Below, one piece after another: positions 12,600-24,296 of a stretch of 64,000 nucleotides of DNA. The stretch lies in contig NC_135558.1 of the NCBI RefSeq assembly GCF_964340395.1, forward strand, positions 8,722,501 to 8,786,500, given 5' to 3'. Origin of the DNA: Glandiceps talaboti. Its lineage: Eukaryota > Hemichordata > Enteropneusta > Spengelidae. The position numbers were made by a program, and so were the translations under genes. The first letter of the stretch is position 1, and the number at the start of each line of letters is the position of its first letter. The notes beneath the pieces were generated by a model. That model ran no database searches, had not been told where the DNA came from, and saw only the letters and a program-made list of their open reading frames with translations.

Positions 12600-13740
12600 T
12601 TTTTTGACAAAAACCTGTGATATAACTTATAAGCTCAGAAGTACACTGCTGAAAAAGATTATGAAAGTCTATGTGACGTCACGGTGGGATGTACACAAAC
12701 AAAACTACAGGCATCCACTCAGAGACTCTAGTCTGCAAGAAAATGTTAATTATATCATTATCTTCCAGACCAGGGTCCTCATCGGATGACCTGAAATTCA
12801 ACGAATATCGACAATGTTGAAAACAACTTTGAAGGAATTAACGTCTAATTTTTCTATTACCACACGGAGCAACAGAAATGAAGGGTTTTTACGACAACTT
12901 ACAATCTCGACTCAATTACTGATACATTACACATTAACCAAATTCAGACATTTTAAATAGATCGAGCACCACCACTAAATCACATAGTTGTGAGTCCACA
13001 TACAGGTCTACATTAGGTATACTAGTACTTGCAAGAAAATTAAACCTTCAAGTGCTTAGAAAAACATCAGTGTCTTCTAACTTCGAATGTAAAAGAGTAG
13101 TATGGGCCAAAGGTGGATATATTAACGTTCTTTCAAGCTGTACACAAGGTTATTTGGAATATGTTTAAATTTAAGCACATACCTCGAGTCATACCGTGCG
13201 CCCCCAACGGTGAATAACAAATGCAGTCCATTTTCGTTTACTTTAAATTTTGTGCTCATTGCGAAAATGTCTCGCTATAAGTTTTACACAATTTCCAAGT
13301 GGAACGTAGTATTTGGTGATCGAAATCACTAATTAATAGAAAAATAGTTTTCCTCGTTTATAAGCCTAAAGGGGATATGCCAGAAGTAAATAGATGGACC
13401 AACATAATGAGTGAGACGCATGTCTACTGCATGTCAATACTTCTACATGTAATACATGATATGTGTTGTAATGGCAATACTTTGTGGTATGGTTTCGAAG
13501 TGGCGGTGCCTTGTGTTGTAGTATTTGTACAAGTCTTCGACCAGGACCCCGTCATTTGTAAGTCATACAAATAAACACCTTGAGAACAAGAGAGACACAC
13601 ACTTTCACTCATAAACAGACAAATTATAAACGCAAACTATTTTTTCTTTTTTTAAAAACTTTTGCTCAAAGCGATTTTCTGTTATGCAGACAAATACACA
13701 CAATCACACCTAATGCTACGGATCCATTCAGGTTTGGGAC
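12600..13740. other. Non-coding stretch, no gene recognised
   Basis: Short open frames only (about 60 codons), none with a motif. A perfect TGACGTCA palindrome lies near 12674, without a TATA box or donor nearby. Confidence 0.55.
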
Positions 13741-13748
13741 TACGTGAC

Positions 13749-13848
<100 letters not shown>

Positions 13849-13969
13849 CACGCTCTATATCCCGTGACGTCGCTGTGGAACTGTCAAGACTTTCACCCAG
13901 GCCCGGCAAACATAGCAACTGCGGGCCCCGGGTGAGTAATCATCCCCGACTTTTCGAGTCATTACTAGA

Positions 13970-14019
13970 GGAGTTCACACACCCATACATAGAGAGAGAT
14001 ACACACACACACACACACA

Positions 14020-14057
<38 letters not shown>

Positions 14058-14062
14058 GACAA

Positions 14063-14126
<64 letters not shown>

Positions 14127-14175
14127 TCCAGGCGATCCCTATAGCACTACTGAACCTCAGTTAAGTTGTGCTAAA
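13970..14175 (+). mobile_element. Microsatellite-anchored repeat with conserved 3' tail
   Basis: A (CA)n run and then a (GACA)n run end at about 14125 and are followed by a tail: 'ctatagcactactgaacc', then 'ttgtgctaaaaacc'. The same tail follows the (GACA)n run at 53288-53345. Sharing the microsatellite and the unique tail is what one expects from a non-autonomous mobile element with a simple-repeat core, as known in several marine invertebrates, rather than from independent slippage. Confidence 0.6.
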
Positions 14176-14814
14176 AACCAAAACAAATGATTCGGTCAAT
14201 CAATGTCGACTTCAAATATATTGGGTTTGAGGAGTATGCACTATTCATAAGTAACCAAGACGTTGCTCTCCTCACAAATTGTTGTTGGTCTTACATATCT
14301 TTAGAAACATTACTTGGAGTCTCGGGTGTTTGGCGGTCTGAGGTGGACTGAATGAATCGTTAATGACATTAAAAAAAAACCAACAGGTTAACGGTCATCC
14401 ATATGGTACATGTACACAACAAGAGAAGGGTGGCCATTCCTTACTTTTAATACTAAGTTTGATATTCAACCGTTATATGACGATTATTGTGATGTATAAA
14501 CGACATCAGTGTCCTAATACACTTGAATATAACACAGCACCAGACAGGTTTCCAGTATGTTTTATTATAGACAGTGGCTTATCACAGTCGGGAGCCATTT
14601 GACCAGCTGAACTCTGGTATGCATATCAATGTTTGATTGTTGTGTTACAAAGGTGGTGTAATACTGAACGCCTATACCAGATCCTTATTTCGTGAAGATA
14701 TATGGGATGTTTTAAAGACATACATCAAGTTTTCAAATAACACTATACAATTCGGTGATTAGACGTATGACATAAAAATCACGCTATGTATGGGTGTGAG
14801 TATACAACAACAAC

Positions 14815-15622
14815 AACAACAACGGTCACACCATCAAATCGACGGTCACCTTTTGCTTTTCTGACCTTCACAAAGTCATGCAGTTTACAGTAAGCTTATA
14901 ATACGAAAAATGAAGACATCGTGAAATACTGAGTAAACAAAATATGTATAATTTCTTACAGAAGAAATTCATAAATGTATTCACAACTTGGTTTCTGTTG
15001 TCTACTTACTCAAGGTGTCGATTGGATTTTGACGATATACCTTGATTTCAAGAGGTTATATGTTGCTTGGTGTTATAAATATTTAGTGCATTCCCCACAC
15101 GAGTTGTTGTTGTGATTTATATCCATGCTGTCAACATCTTTAGTGGATTCTACTTCTACTGTTTGTTTTCTCCCCATCTCTCTCAAACCTAGGCGCGCGT
15201 TGATGTAACACACAATTTAACAACAACAACGGTCACACCATCAAATCGACGGTCACCTTTTGCTTTTCTGACCTTCACAAAGTCATGCAGTTTACAGTAA
15301 CCTTATAATACGAAAAATGAAGACATCGTGAAATACTGAGTAAACAAAATATGTATAATTTCTTACAGAAGAAATTCATAAATGAATTCACAACTTGGTT
15401 TCTGTTGTCTACTTACTCAAGGTGTCGATTGGATTTGACAATATACCTTGATACCAAGAGGTTATAGGTTGCTTGGTGTTATAAATATTTAGTGCATTCC
15501 CCACACGAGTTGTTGTTGTGATTTATATCCATGCTGTCAACATCTTTAGTGGATTCTACTGTTTGTTTTCTCCCCATCTCTCTCAAACCTAGGCGCGCGT
15601 TGATGTAACACACAATTTAATT
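14815..15622 (+). repeat. Tandem duplication of a unit of about 407 bp
   Basis: Two copies lie head to tail, each starting in a (CAA)n run followed by 'ggtcacaccatcaaatcg' (14824 and 15231) and ending with 'aggcgcgcgttgatgtaaca'. Differences are few: single substitutions and a 6-base loss in copy 2 near 'gattctact'. The near identity points to a recent event. No open frame is shared by both copies. Confidence 0.9.
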
Positions 15623-15639
15623 TGCGCAGCCTTACTGAT

Positions 15640-16390
15640 TTTGCTGTCCAAGAATAACTAATGCCCTGCTTAGCTGCATTAATTGTAGCGTTTGCTGTGA
15701 TTTTGAGGGTTTTCTCGTCTGTTTTTGTGCACTTTTTTCGTTTCAATATTTAACCAGAATCAAACGGTACGATTCCTATAACGTACACTCAAATACACGG
15801 AAGTGATTCAGATCTGAATCGCAAAGTTGGTGGATTTTTCTGCTAAATTACACCTTACCTGGCAGGCATTTCCTAACGCCAACATTAACTTCATTACGGA
15901 GCCTTCAAAACCTGAGAAGTGTTCAGAGGTACCCAATTCCATTAAAATCGTCAAATGTAGCAACGCATGCAGCATTTTGAAAGGGGCTGTGCGCTGACAT
16001 CTCGCTCACGTTTTCAGCATGATCTCATCTATTTGCGTGTTCATCACAGGAATTGTAGCATTCGGATTTGATTTTATCTGAACGCTACAATTATTGCAGC
16101 TATGCCCTATTCATTGTAATGCACTTGTATGGTTTCATATCGTGATGTGATGTGATGTGTCTTTGCTTTGAAACTGATATGACGCTCACTTGGTGTTTTA
16201 CTTAGCATATATTTGAAAAATATGGTCTGTAAATGTTTTAATTTTGGTAATACTCCAATGCATTTATAAATCGACTAGTGATAGTGAATTTATTGTAATT
16301 ATCTTGGACCCGGGCTGTCTACGTGTTGGAATCGGTACCATGCCGGCAGTATGTAATGTAGCCTACACGTCGACATGTAGGACTACCGCT
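15640..16390. other. Non-coding stretch with one hairpin
   Basis: No gene seen. Arms attgtagcattcggat (16052-16067) and atctgaacgctacaat (16076-16091) form a 16-bp imperfect hairpin with an 8-base loop. An isolated 'aattgtagcgtt' occurs near 15680. Confidence 0.5.
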
Positions 16391-16400
16391 ACTCAGGACT

Positions 16401-16495
16401 ATTTCCGGGCATTTTGGATTTTCACTCGTCCAACTCCTTTTTTATGGACGAGCGAAAATTCGAAAAATCAAAATGTCAGGTAGGATATCGGAAAT
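16401..16495. mobile_element. Small foldback element
   Basis: Arms around 16401-16432 and 16445-16495 pair imperfectly. The inner part is strongest: actcgtcca against tggacgagc, then 'cattttggatttt' against 'aaaaatcaaaatg'. The outer part is atttccg against cggaaat. The loop is short and T-rich. This looks like a MITE-type foldback. Confidence 0.45.
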
Positions 16496-16499
16496 GGTG

Positions 16500-17230
16500 T
16501 TGCAGCGTTAGTCCTATCATAGACCCTACAATCTACAGGTAGGCTCGTGAAAATGTGGTCAACAACAAATAATTTTGGGACTTGAAACAAAACAGTAACT
16601 GGGGACTAGAGTTATTCTTTGGTAAATATATACTGTTATGAGTAAGGATATTTATTTATTGACTTTTGATAGTAATTTTACTTCCTAATTTTGTCTCCAA
16701 CAGTAATGAATATAAAAATAAAATACATTTCTTTTCACACATCAGTGAAACTTATGTACACATATCAAGTGTCAAACTGATTTGCCATGAATATTATTTT
16801 TTGAACTTCCTCCGTGGAAACTTCAACAACTCTGTTCTTCAGAACTAATAATCACAATATCGAAATAATGGTGACAGACTTTAAAATATGGCATTATTTC
16901 TGTTCTTCAAGAAATATTTTATTCATTATATCATTTTTATCAGTGTTCACATATCAAGCACACTCAACACATTACTAACTCAATATGGTGAGTAACCACA
17001 ACTTGCATGTTTGTACAGTTTGTCAGCAAATTCCTGCTGTTCCCTTCAAGGCTTGTCATTTTTAACTATACATGAAAGTGACCTCCTAGGATAGGACTAG
17101 TTTTGCTGGATTTTTTTCTTTTATGATTGTACTTTCCATAGCTTACTAAACTGACAGATCATAACATACTAATACATCCATTCATCAGCTGTTGACATCC
17201 GATGAACTGATGAAACACATGAACATGTGA
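16500..17230. other. Non-coding stretch, no gene recognised
   Basis: AT-rich, with only short open frames (longest 60 codons at 16666-16848) and no motif, splice pattern or repeat that I recognise. Confidence 0.5.
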
Positions 17231-17327
17231 GACATACATACATACATACATACATACATACATACATACATACATGCATACATGCACGCATACATACATG
17301 CATGCATACATGCATACATACATACAT

Positions 17328-17360
<33 letters not shown>

Positions 17361-17485
17361 TACATACATACATACATACATACATACATACATACATACA
17401 TACATACATACACACACACACTTCCATACATACATACACACACATACATACATACATGCATAGATACATACATACATACATACAT

Positions 17486-17517
<32 letters not shown>

Positions 17518-17637
17518 TTACATACATACATCACATACATACATACATACATACATACATACATACACACATACACACATACATACATACATACATACAT
17601 ACATACACACACACACATACATACATACATACATACA

Positions 17638-17667
<30 letters not shown>
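17231..17667. repeat. Long (CATA)n/(CACA)n compound microsatellite
   Basis: More than 430 bases of CATA units broken by CA, CATG and CACG variants. All six frames are open over long distances (Tyr-Ile-His-Thr or Met-Tyr-Val-Cys periodicity), so the overlapping 78-187 codon frames here are artefacts. Confidence 0.98.
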
Positions 17668-17668
<1 letters not shown>

Positions 17669-18199
17669 GTAACAACCTTTTATAGTTGGGGTGATTTATT
17701 TGTATTCTGTGTTCTGTGTTTATTTTGATCATTTGACGGTAAGGTCAAATTCTGTATTTAAGAATAAGGTTAAAGGGTAAGGGAAGGGAATCGTTGTAAA
17801 TATAGTAGTAGCTGCCACCAGGTGGTAACTGAATTCCATTGATTAATTATCGAACTTTAGCCAGCACCAACCAAAATAAAGTTGGACGTTATCTTCACTT
17901 GTCGTAGCGTTGTCGATGTGGTCTTCTTCCGATGTCTCGCTGGTTCGATGATTCAGGAATCGGGGAGGGGAATCTATGGTATGGGGTTAACGACCCAAAT
18001 ATTACCAGAAAATACGCTGGAGAAGAATATCTCAAATGAAACACTTGACTTTATTTTCTTCGAGTATATCATAAAAGTTGAACAGATCAGAGTTACTGCA
18101 CTTATCATCAATAGCCAAACTGGTTGAAGTAGGGGGGGGGGGGTGTCTCTCTTTAATATCTCTGCCATCCGAGGTACTATCGACGTAGCTACAGGGTGG

Positions 18200-18325
18200 C
18201 CCACGCAAAGTCCACTCTCACTAGTATCCGACAAATTGACCACGCAAAGTCTACTCTCACTAGTATCCAAACAGTAGACCACGCAAAGTCTACCCAGTAC
18301 CTTCACTAGTATTGTATCCGACGAG
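18200..18325. repeat. 39-bp tandem repeat, three units
   Basis: The string cacgcaaagt recurs at 18202, 18241 and 18280, a period of exactly 39. Each unit continues with 'ctactctcactagtatcc'; the third is altered by about 10 inserted bases. As 39 is a multiple of three, a 124-codon minus frame reads through it, but it has no other coding sign. Confidence 0.85.
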
Positions 18326-18775
18326 CTACACCTGGAACAGACTGGCAAAGTCTGTTCGTCGAGGCTCTGAAGTTTACCACTTCAAGAGAACTGCTAATTA
18401 GACTAAAAATAACTCTCTAAGTACTACGACGTCGACATTTCACTTCGCGGTTCGAATTTGTGGTCAAAATGACCTGTCAATCATAAAGTCTAAAGGTCGT
18501 CCGACCTGTAAATGATCACGTACGCCAGGCCCGACTTGGACGCTGGCCAAGTTCAAGGATCGTTATCCAATCACATTAGTATACGTAAAATTAACAGACG
18601 TTGCCTTAGGGTCAAGAAACTATACTACTCTTATGAACTCGAATATGAAATCGCAATACCAATACATAGGAACGTAAAATGGGTTACTGTATAAAAGTAA
18701 TAATGTTAACATCGGTAACATGCCATGAGGAACGTTTGATGTTCGTTTGAATCTTACAAACTTGCTGTGTTGAAC

Positions 18776-18860
18776 TCAGGGGTCGTTTTTTTCTGATGTC
18801 GGAGCTGCAAATTAGGGTCGGTCGGGAGATGAGAAACAGAAAAATAAAAAGGGCCGCCCA
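18776..18860 (+). repeat. Short dispersed repeat, pair with 42100-42185
   Basis: It contains 'gatgtcggagctg', then 'gggtcggtcgggagatgag', then 'aaacag' and 'gggccgccc'. The same landmarks occur in opposite orientation at 42100-42185. The copies are short and diverged, and there is no coding capacity. Confidence 0.55.
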
Positions 18861-18948
18861 AACAATAAACATGGCGTACTATATGAAACCGCATACCAAC
18901 AGTAATATAAACAATCTAAATATGTAGTAGACACAGTGCGTTTTTTCA

Positions 18949-19040
18949 TACATACATACATACATACATACATACATACATACATACATACATGTACATA
19001 CATACATACATACATACATACATGTACATACATACATACA
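18949..19040. repeat. (CATA)n microsatellite
   Basis: Roughly 20 CATA units with two CATG interruptions. Confidence 0.97.
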
Positions 19041-19640
19041 TGACAATGACATCACCTCTAAATCTATTACGGAGAATAAACACCGAACATAATATTTCAC
19101 TTAATCAAAATTCGCAAGGCTCTCAATCTTATGTAAGTCACCTTGCAGAGAAATACGCGGTACGGAATGGCAAATCACCATGGCAACTAGAAAGCGTTAC
19201 AGAAGAGTATTTTTCTTGCATATAAAATCTATAACATTGAGTACTCTGATACTCTCGGAAATATTGCCATACCATGATATTTACATCAAAATATGTCACC
19301 CAATGAAAGTTAAGTCAATAAGGCAAAATAACAACAATTGTTGTTTTCAGTGTCGTAACATTGTTCGGTTATTCTTGTGTATTGTACATCCTTGTTCCTA
19401 AGACCCTAGCCTCTAGTGACCAGTTACAATTTGAGCAGATTTTGCTTATGTTTCTTTTACGCTAGTCATCGATGTGCTACGTCTGCTCTCTTACATTTGT
19501 TCTATGGGATTTTCCTGCATCAAATACGAACAAAGTAGTAACTTTCTTTCAATTCAAATCAGTTATAGGTAAAAAGTGTTTTTGTTAAGAATGTTATCAT
19601 TCTTTGAAAAACTCTAAAAACTATTTGTAAATTAGCATAA

Positions 19641-19740
19641 TTCAAATTCACAGACACCATCCAATGAAAACATTGTTTTGATCATTGCATTTCAAATTCA
19701 CAGATACCACCCAATGAAAACATTGTTTTGATCATTGCAT
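19641..19740. repeat. 50-bp tandem duplication downstream of the sulfotransferase gene
   Basis: Two adjacent 50-base units differ at two positions (gacaccat against gataccac). They lie about 150-250 bases beyond the stop codon of the minus-strand sulfotransferase, so they would fall in its 3' untranslated region if the transcript reaches that far. I found no AATAAA between the stop and this repeat. Confidence 0.9.
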
Positions 19741-19888
19741 TTCATTAAAATTCAATTACTAAGATATAAAGATCAAATGAATTAAGAACAACAGAGAAAA
19801 TGTTAGAACAAACTCTAAAATGTCTGTCTGTAATACATCATTTACCGAAAGAAATATTGACATACACCTTGTATAATGCATGAGTGAG

Positions 19889-21067
19889 TTACCTCTGCAA
19901 ACTCTGCAAATATGTTTCCTTTTGTCGGTAATAAATATCCCTAGCAATATCATAGAGTAAAAAATCCCATATATTTCGACGACGTAACTCGTTGTATTCA
20001 AATTCTGTTAAGTCGTATGTATGGTTATTTGCATTTGCATGTACTTCGCTCTTCTTTAAGGGTATTCCAAAAAGACCACTCAGCATATCTTGTGACGTCT
20101 TGAAATCTTCAGTCAGACCAACGAATGCCATGTTCTCTTCCAGATTTCTCTTGGCTACTAGGAAGTGTTTTTCTTCTATTGGAGGTATGTTTGTTGCGTT
20201 TTTAAGGCCAACTCCACCAATTTTGACACCATCTTCGAATGTGAAATCGATTTCCGGATAATCTCCAAATTGTAGAAGTCGAGTGTAGTGGTTATCCATG
20301 TCCTGGAAATGGATATTTTTAGTTTTCATGAGATAATCCGTAATATTAGAACTTTTAGCGACGTATTTGACGCATATCTCATGAACACCAGAACACTTCG
20401 TTTTCTTGTTATAGAAATATGACGAAACGAGACGTTTGATTGGATCCCGAAACCAGGTGACATAAGCAAATGGTCTTTCCGGATCCGCGTAATCGTGGAT
20501 GCCATAAACCCTCTTTGAGTAAAAGAACTGTCGTTGTTTATTGTTTCTCATTGCTTTTCCAGTTATGTAGAGATACTTACAATGACTTACCACTTTCCTT
20601 CCAATTTTGTTCTCCTTTGCCATTTTTTTTAGCAAGTTATCTACTGATGTACCACCTGACTTAGGTAAATGTACATGGGCAATGTTTGCTAAACGATAAT
20701 CTTTGTAATCCGAGGACTCACTCGCATTTCTGGTGAGATAAAAATTTGGAAGTGGAATTCTTCCTACCTTTCCGTCATTTTCACAAAATCTTAGCGCAGT
20801 CATCAGTATTTCGCATGATAGTGAATTATTAATTCTCGTTTGATTTATAGCTTCGCAAAGGGAAGGTGGAGGAGTTAATGTTGGAGTTTTTGAAGCACTG
20901 AATCGTGAGTTCTTTTGAAGTTGATCTGTAGCCGTTCCATGATAGTAGTATAATATGTTATTTGTTCTTACTATGTAGACAAGAAGTGACGTCATACTAA
21001 TAACATAGATCATCAGTATGATGAGTACCAATAATTTACGATTTGTCACAGTTTTCAACCTCTCCAT
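19889..21067 (-). CDS. Golgi type II membrane carbohydrate sulfotransferase
   Basis: An intact 392-residue open frame. Such enzymes move sulfate from PAPS to a sugar of a proteoglycan or glycolipid in the Golgi lumen. The layout is typical: about 10 cytoplasmic residues, a transmembrane anchor at 11-33, a Ser/Thr-rich stem, then the catalytic domain. HLPKSGGTS (133-141) is the 5'-phosphosulfate loop with Lys136; RDPIKRLVSSYF (207-218) is the 3'-phosphate site with Arg207 and Ser215/216. His191 in GIHDY is a plausible catalytic base by analogy with uronyl 2-O-sulfotransferases. Near the C-terminus 'NMAFVGLTEDF' recalls heparan sulfate 6-O-sulfotransferases. Six N-glycosylation sequons follow the anchor. 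The frame is open upstream to a GTG at 21151, but the first ATG (21067) has A at -3 and G at +4. A pyrimidine-rich acceptor (AG at 21130-21131) implies an upstream non-coding exon. Substrate cannot be told from sequence. Confidence 0.9.
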   Translation of the reverse strand: MERLKTVTNRKLLVLIILMIYVISMTSLLVYIVRTNNILYYYHGTATDQLQKNSRFSASKTPTLTPPPSLCEAINQTRINNSLSCEILMTALRFCENDGKVGRIPLPNFYLTRNASESSDYKDYRLANIAHVHLPKSGGTSVDNLLKKMAKENKIGRKVVSHCKYLYITGKAMRNNKQRQFFYSKRVYGIHDYADPERPFAYVTWFRDPIKRLVSSYFYNKKTKCSGVHEICVKYVAKSSNITDYLMKTKNIHFQDMDNHYTRLLQFGDYPEIDFTFEDGVKIGGVGLKNATNIPPIEEKHFLVAKRNLEENMAFVGLTEDFKTSQDMLSGLFGIPLKKSEVHANANNHTYDLTEFEYNELRRRNIWDFLLYDIARDIYYRQKETYLQSLQR

Positions 21068-21452
21068 TATTGGACTTTCATTTGATGTAACAAAATTCCG
21101 TTCACAAGGATGGCCGCTTGCACCTTTTTCTATATATTGAAGAAAAATCACAAAGTTTATTAATGAATATGTAAATTATGCACATAATACACACAGGTTT
21201 CAATAAAGTTGTCATGTACTGGTAAACGTATGAAGTAAAAATTGTCAGGTACTTTTTCATTTTTTCGTTTCAAATTCCTCTTTGGATACGAATTTTTAAC
21301 ATAATAAACAATTTTCGTTTATCGATAATTAGTTTAAGTATCTGCACGGATTTCAGACAAAAATAGATCAGTTCAAGACACGACGACCACAAAGAAAACG
21401 TGTATGAAATAATATATCATTTCAAGCATCCGTTTTGTCAGTCAAGTAACAA

Positions 21453-21641
21453 AGATGATGATGATGATGGTGGTGGTGGTGGTGGTGGTGGTGGTGGTGG
21501 TGATGGTGAAGGTGCTGGTAATGAAATATGATGGTGAGGATAATGATGCTGGTGGTGGTGGTGCTGGTAATGAAATATGATGGTGAGGATAATGATGCTG
21601 GTGATGGTGGTGGTGGTGGTGGTGGTGGTGGTGGTGGTGGT
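21453..21641. repeat. (GAT)n/(GGT)n compound microsatellite with an internal duplication
   Basis: GGT and GAT triplets flank a tandemly repeated segment containing 'gtaatgaaatatgatggtga' (two copies near 21517 and 21566, 49 bases apart). It lies upstream of the minus-strand sulfotransferase. Confidence 0.95.
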
Positions 21642-21679
21642 GACTCAAAGTCATACTGGGGTCATCTCCTTATTCTACT

Positions 21680-22780
21680 TCTAGTAATTATCATACCTTC
21701 AACTGATCTATCAAAGTACACTATTTACTTTGTAAACAGCTGTCTTATGCTAGCTGTTACTTCACATGGCTTGCCTATGGTGACAGAAAAATGTTGAAAA
21801 CTGTTGACACCAATGGCAAAAACACACGGTGTATATAATTGCTGTTTCTAAATTTGTCTGAAAACGACAGAAGTAAAAAGCGGAACATTACGGTTATGAG
21901 TGACTGGGTAAAATTATAAACCGATTTTGAAAGAAAAAACTATGCTATCAAAATCATTATCACGGTCAACACATTCTGTGTTTAAAAATGCATTCAATAC
22001 TAAGGATAAGACTTGATCAGTAATTATTTCAAACCTTTTCGTATTCAAATTCATATTTCCTTATGTTCACCAAAGTGTGAATATTGAATGTTCATATAGT
22101 ACTGTATACTTAGATAGCATAACACGAGATGGACCTTGGTGAATACGACCAACAACTTTAACCCCATGCTCTAATGAAGCAATTTATGAGATGCCCTTCC
22201 CTACGATAACGCCAATAAACATTACCCGATACTCGATTTGAGTGAGTTCCACATTACATTACTCAGCAAAATCTATCAAAATATGAACATGATTTTACTA
22301 CAGTTTAGCAAATGACACGGACCTCATGATTATTACTTGTATATTGAATTAAATAGTACACAAAGAAATATAGAAAGTTGCAATAATCAGTTCGTTGTAA
22401 GCCAAGATTGGTCCAATACATTTAAAAGGCGTTATCGACACTGCGACAGTGTATGTGCATGTACAAGTTCAGCAACAGAAACAAGACTGGATCTATTTAA
22501 GACGACAAAACCAGTAATAAGTTATCTCACCTTGTTTTCCTGACCTGATCAAGCGAACTCTCACTTAATAAATTGACTTTAAGAGCAATGAAGAATGGTG
22601 TGGATATCCAAGAGAGAAAACTGTCGGGAGTCAGTTAATGTTTAACCTTTGTAATAGAGTTTAAAAGCTAACTAAATGTATGTCAATGAGTAAACATCAC
22701 ATAACAATGGCGTTATGCATTCAGTTATGTCGATACGCATTCCAATGGTTAGAGTTAGTTGCGCAAAAGCTGCAGGTTGT
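21680..22780. other. Non-coding stretch upstream of the sulfotransferase gene
   Basis: No domain-bearing frame. The promoter and untranslated first exon of the minus-strand sulfotransferase should lie in or beyond this stretch, but I could not place them. Confidence 0.4.
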
Positions 22781-22782
22781 CG

Positions 22783-22970
22783 GTTGGAGCCATTGCTGTG
22801 AAACCTAGCTATTTTCGGTAACGGTAAACACCGCGGTTTTTGAAGTCCCGCGGAAAAATGATGCTGTCTTAAAAGAGTGGATCGAGCCAGTCTGTTACGA
22901 TTTTTTCATTCCTGGGGCCATTTGGCAGACATATCTGAGCAGATCAACTTCAGTCAATCTTGGTATAAGA
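22783..22970 (+). repeat. Dispersed repeat R1, copy 1
   Basis: Highly similar to 23985-24172 in the same orientation. Shared strings include 'ttttcggtaacggtaaac', 'ccgcggtttttgaagtccc', 'gtcgagccagtctgttac' (one base differs in copy 1) and 'gagcagatcaacttcagtca'. The match stops at 'caatcttggtataa'. No open frame is shared. Confidence 0.85.
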
Positions 22971-23261
22971 GCAGCGTACTATTAGGTACATATGCACAGA
23001 CAAAACGTGTTACAATCCAAACAGGGATCAACATCTCCCAAACAGTGGGCAGTATGTTATCTACGATAGCTTGTTGTAAACTGTATTCCAGCAAATATTT
23101 TGGACAAAATGCAAATTCCACTAAATTATAACGCTTCAATTCAACCGTGTTATATCACGTGATCGTCGGATGTATGTGAATTAACTGCAGCTCAGATAGA
23201 TGGTCTTTTTGGTATAATTCTTCATTTTACTTGAATCTAAAGAAAACTAACCATATTTAAA

Positions 23262-23279
23262 CTGAATGCCTCCCGTAAG
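23262..23279 (+). repeat. Solo terminal repeat of the 25841-26750 element
   Basis: ctgaatgcctcccgtaag is the exact reverse complement of the right terminus at 26733-26750. It stands alone, so it is either the end of a separate, mostly lost copy or a solo terminus. Confidence 0.6.
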
Positions 23280-23984
23280 GGCGCACGTTTTGGCCTAATC
23301 ATATTGTTGAAAAGCAAAATTGTACCCCTTAATTGGAAAATTAATTATATGAAAACTAAACGAAATTTGACATTTCGTGTAACTTCATACGCCACAAAAT
23401 ATATGACTGTTTTGCTACGATCTCGTGCATTGTTGTGTATTAGTTGTTTTTTTAAAAATTGTAATTTTGATTTCTTGCTTTTAAAATAACGACATGTGTT
23501 GGATTTTATAAAAGAAATGTACTAGAACAACATTTTGAGTAGTTGATGTGTAAATAAATATTATATTCACAAGGCTCCGTCAATCAAACACTGTGGTTGC
23601 CAACCTTTAATTTTACCTAAGGCAGCAGGGAAAAACAAACACAGAAAGAAACAAAATGCTAGCATATGCATGTCATGTAAAATTAACAATTCTGTGGAGG
23701 TCACAGCTTGTACATGATTGTCAGTTACTTTGTCATTTAGAAAATCGTTTTCTTCACACTCAGTGCTTCACTTATGTTGTGCTAGGCAGCAAAAACTGGA
23801 AAGCTGCGTTACAGGTTTAATATTGAAATACACTAAATCCCATCTTTGATTTTTGAGTTCGCACCTTAAAATGGGTGCCTCAAAGCGATCAAAATTTAAA
23901 CCTGTTACTTTTATGGAAACAATCGGTCCCTTACTAACATGTTCTATGTCTAATTATTGGTATTTTAACAATTGCCAGTGAATG

Positions 23985-24172
23985 CATTGTCGGTTGTCTG
24001 TCATTGCTGTGAAACTTATTTTCGGTAACGGTAAACGCCGCGGTTTTTGAAGTCCCAGCGGAAAAGTGATTAAGAGAGTGGGTCGAGCCAGTCTGTTACT
24101 ATTTTTTCATGCCTGGAGCCATTTGGCAGACATGTCTGAGCAGATCAACTTCAGTCAATCTTGGTATAATAC
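23985..24172 (+). repeat. Dispersed repeat R1, copy 2
   Basis: Second copy of 22783-22970, 1.2 kb downstream. It lacks a few bases ('atgctgtctta' region) present in copy 1. It ends about 125 bases before the receptor-like frame at 24297. Confidence 0.85.
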
Positions 24173-24296
24173 CTAAGGAAATAAATGTACTCCTCTCCTG
24201 GAAACTTTAGAAAGTTAGAAAATACATTCATACTTGTGGTGTTCATGAAGGATTCACATTAAAGAAATCCACATCGCCAACAGCGAGTGTATCATC

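Noticed and set aside
14815-15622. CRISPR array or LTR pair suggested by the repeated 407-bp unit
   Set aside because: Only two head-to-tail copies with no spacer and no tg...ca ends; a tandem duplication explains it.
17159-17732. Six overlapping long open frames (78-187 codons) rich in Tyr-Ile-His-Thr or Met-Tyr-Val-Cys
   Set aside because: They are translations of a tetranucleotide microsatellite, which stays open in every frame. The same applies at 36927-37367, 46681-47329, 47570-47834 and 57696-58315.
20780-20830. CTGATGA...GAAA on the minus strand inside the sulfotransferase gene as a third hammerhead
   Set aside because: No stem II complementarity and no stem I partner; coding sequence that matches the core by chance.
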